From: Imbricaverruca yamaguchii | Taxonomy: Eukaryota; Arthropoda; Thecostraca; Neoverrucidae | Direction: 5' to 3' | DNA: 64,000 bases | Assembly: GCA_034440575.1 (NCBI GenBank) | Contig: JAOTOL010001316.1 | Coordinates: forward strand, 136,501-200,500 | In this document: in pieces, positions 63,487 to 64,000 of the stretch | Layout of the letters: every line of letters begins with the position of its first letter | How positions within the stretch are numbered: the first letter of the stretch is position 1 | Program-made: the position numbers and the translations under genes | The notes under the pieces: generated by a model | Told to the model about the DNA's origin: nothing | Seen by the model: only the letters and a program-made list of their open reading frames with translations | The model's database searches: none

Positions 63487-63770
63487 AACATAATCCCTGG
63501 TGCATTCAAAGGACGCACCAGGGCCTGAAAAGAGGCTGGGTCCACAAACGGCAACATGGTTCCCAAACGAACAAAAGCACCGAGCGTTAAATCAAGACAT
63601 CGGGATCTTCGAAAAAGCCCTGACACATAAAAGAAGTCATCGGTGCCCAAAAAAGCAACGACACGCTGGGGGTTTCGAAAATACATTAGGCCGCTGCGCA
63701 GAAAGACGCAGCGGGTCCAACAAAAAACACTGCGGAATGGCCTCGGTTCGACAGCCATTCTGAGAGGATA
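63462..63770 (+). repeat. Poly-T junction followed by GGGCCC/GGGTCC-type degenerate array
   Basis: T11 at about 63462-63472 breaks the LINE. The sequence beyond (AGGGCCTGAAAAGAGG, CTGGGTCCACAAACGG, GCGGGTCCAACAAAAAACAC) resembles the units at 31130-33000, suggesting an inserted block with its A-tail on the minus strand. Confidence 0.5.
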
Positions 63771-64000
63771 CCAGCAAAGATATCAGGTGCGTAAAAGCTG
63801 AACGGAATCTGCATTCCATAACTAGCAGAAAATGTGGGAAGTAGGAAATTAATGATCAGATTTAATTACTCGGCTTTTCGCAGCGAGCGCCCATACTAAG
63901 CATTGCAGCACGTCAAATATGGCGCGAGTGTATCATGTGGCAGCAGTTAGCAAAAGGCAGAAGGCCTAGCAGAAAACGTAGCATCGCACAAAGTGTTGCG
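63771..64000. other. No feature seen
   Basis: Unassigned to the window edge; the missing LINE 3' part may resume beyond it. Confidence 0.5.

Overview
This window reads as repeat-rich intergenic DNA from an animal genome, most likely an invertebrate. The evidence is a set of non-LTR retrotransposons of the CR1/Jockey and I/R1 types, one with a coiled-coil plus SGNH-esterase ORF1, together with tRNA-derived SINEs, TTAA-flanked non-autonomous DNA elements, and very many microsatellites and minisatellites. I found no bacterial operon, phage gene, rRNA gene or convincing host protein-coding gene. CCTAACC strings near 1.2-1.4 kb recall the arthropod TTAGG telomere unit, but they are too scattered to fix the phylum.

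Layout. 0-5.2 kb: two minus-strand copies of one CR1-like LINE, the second nearly full length for ORF2, abutting three tandem arrays (5.2-6.3 kb). 7.4-10 kb: a possible SINE and the RNase H end of an I/R1-type LINE. 10.1-15.1 kb: a 29-bp minisatellite with a conserved flank, present again in inverted orientation, with a TTAA-flanked element and long CA/TA tracts between them. 16.4-19.1 kb: an AT-rich array, a third CR1-like fragment and a larger TTAA-flanked element. 22-33 kb: degenerate GGGCCC-type arrays, a 40-bp minisatellite, a 0.8-kb dispersed repeat and a 263-bp satellite dimer. 33.5-40 kb: minisatellites, a 180-bp satellite and a 1.9-kb CAGA array with higher-order structure. 41-49 kb: three SINEs (two with visible target duplications), inverted partners of the 27-28 kb repeats, a cluster of hairpins, minisatellites and a broken LINE. 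50-54.3 kb: GA/CAGA tracts and an AT-rich Jockey-like LINE. 57-64 kb: two minisatellites, a minus-strand SINE, and the most complete CR1 copy (ORF1 plus ORF2), cut in its RT domain at a poly-T run that leads into another GGGCCC-type array.

How the parts work together: the LINEs, when intact, supply the endonuclease and reverse transcriptase that would move themselves and, by inference, the SINEs. Every LINE here carries stops, frameshifts or lost catalytic residues, so none looks active. The TTAA-flanked elements encode no transposase and would depend on one encoded elsewhere. The points most worth following are the SINEs that share a core, the TTAA elements with subterminal palindromes, the inverted minisatellite-plus-flank pair, and a set of near-perfect hairpins that all have exactly 4-nt loops. 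Small-indel clusters (for example 38270-38470) suggest some breaks could be uncorrected sequencing errors.
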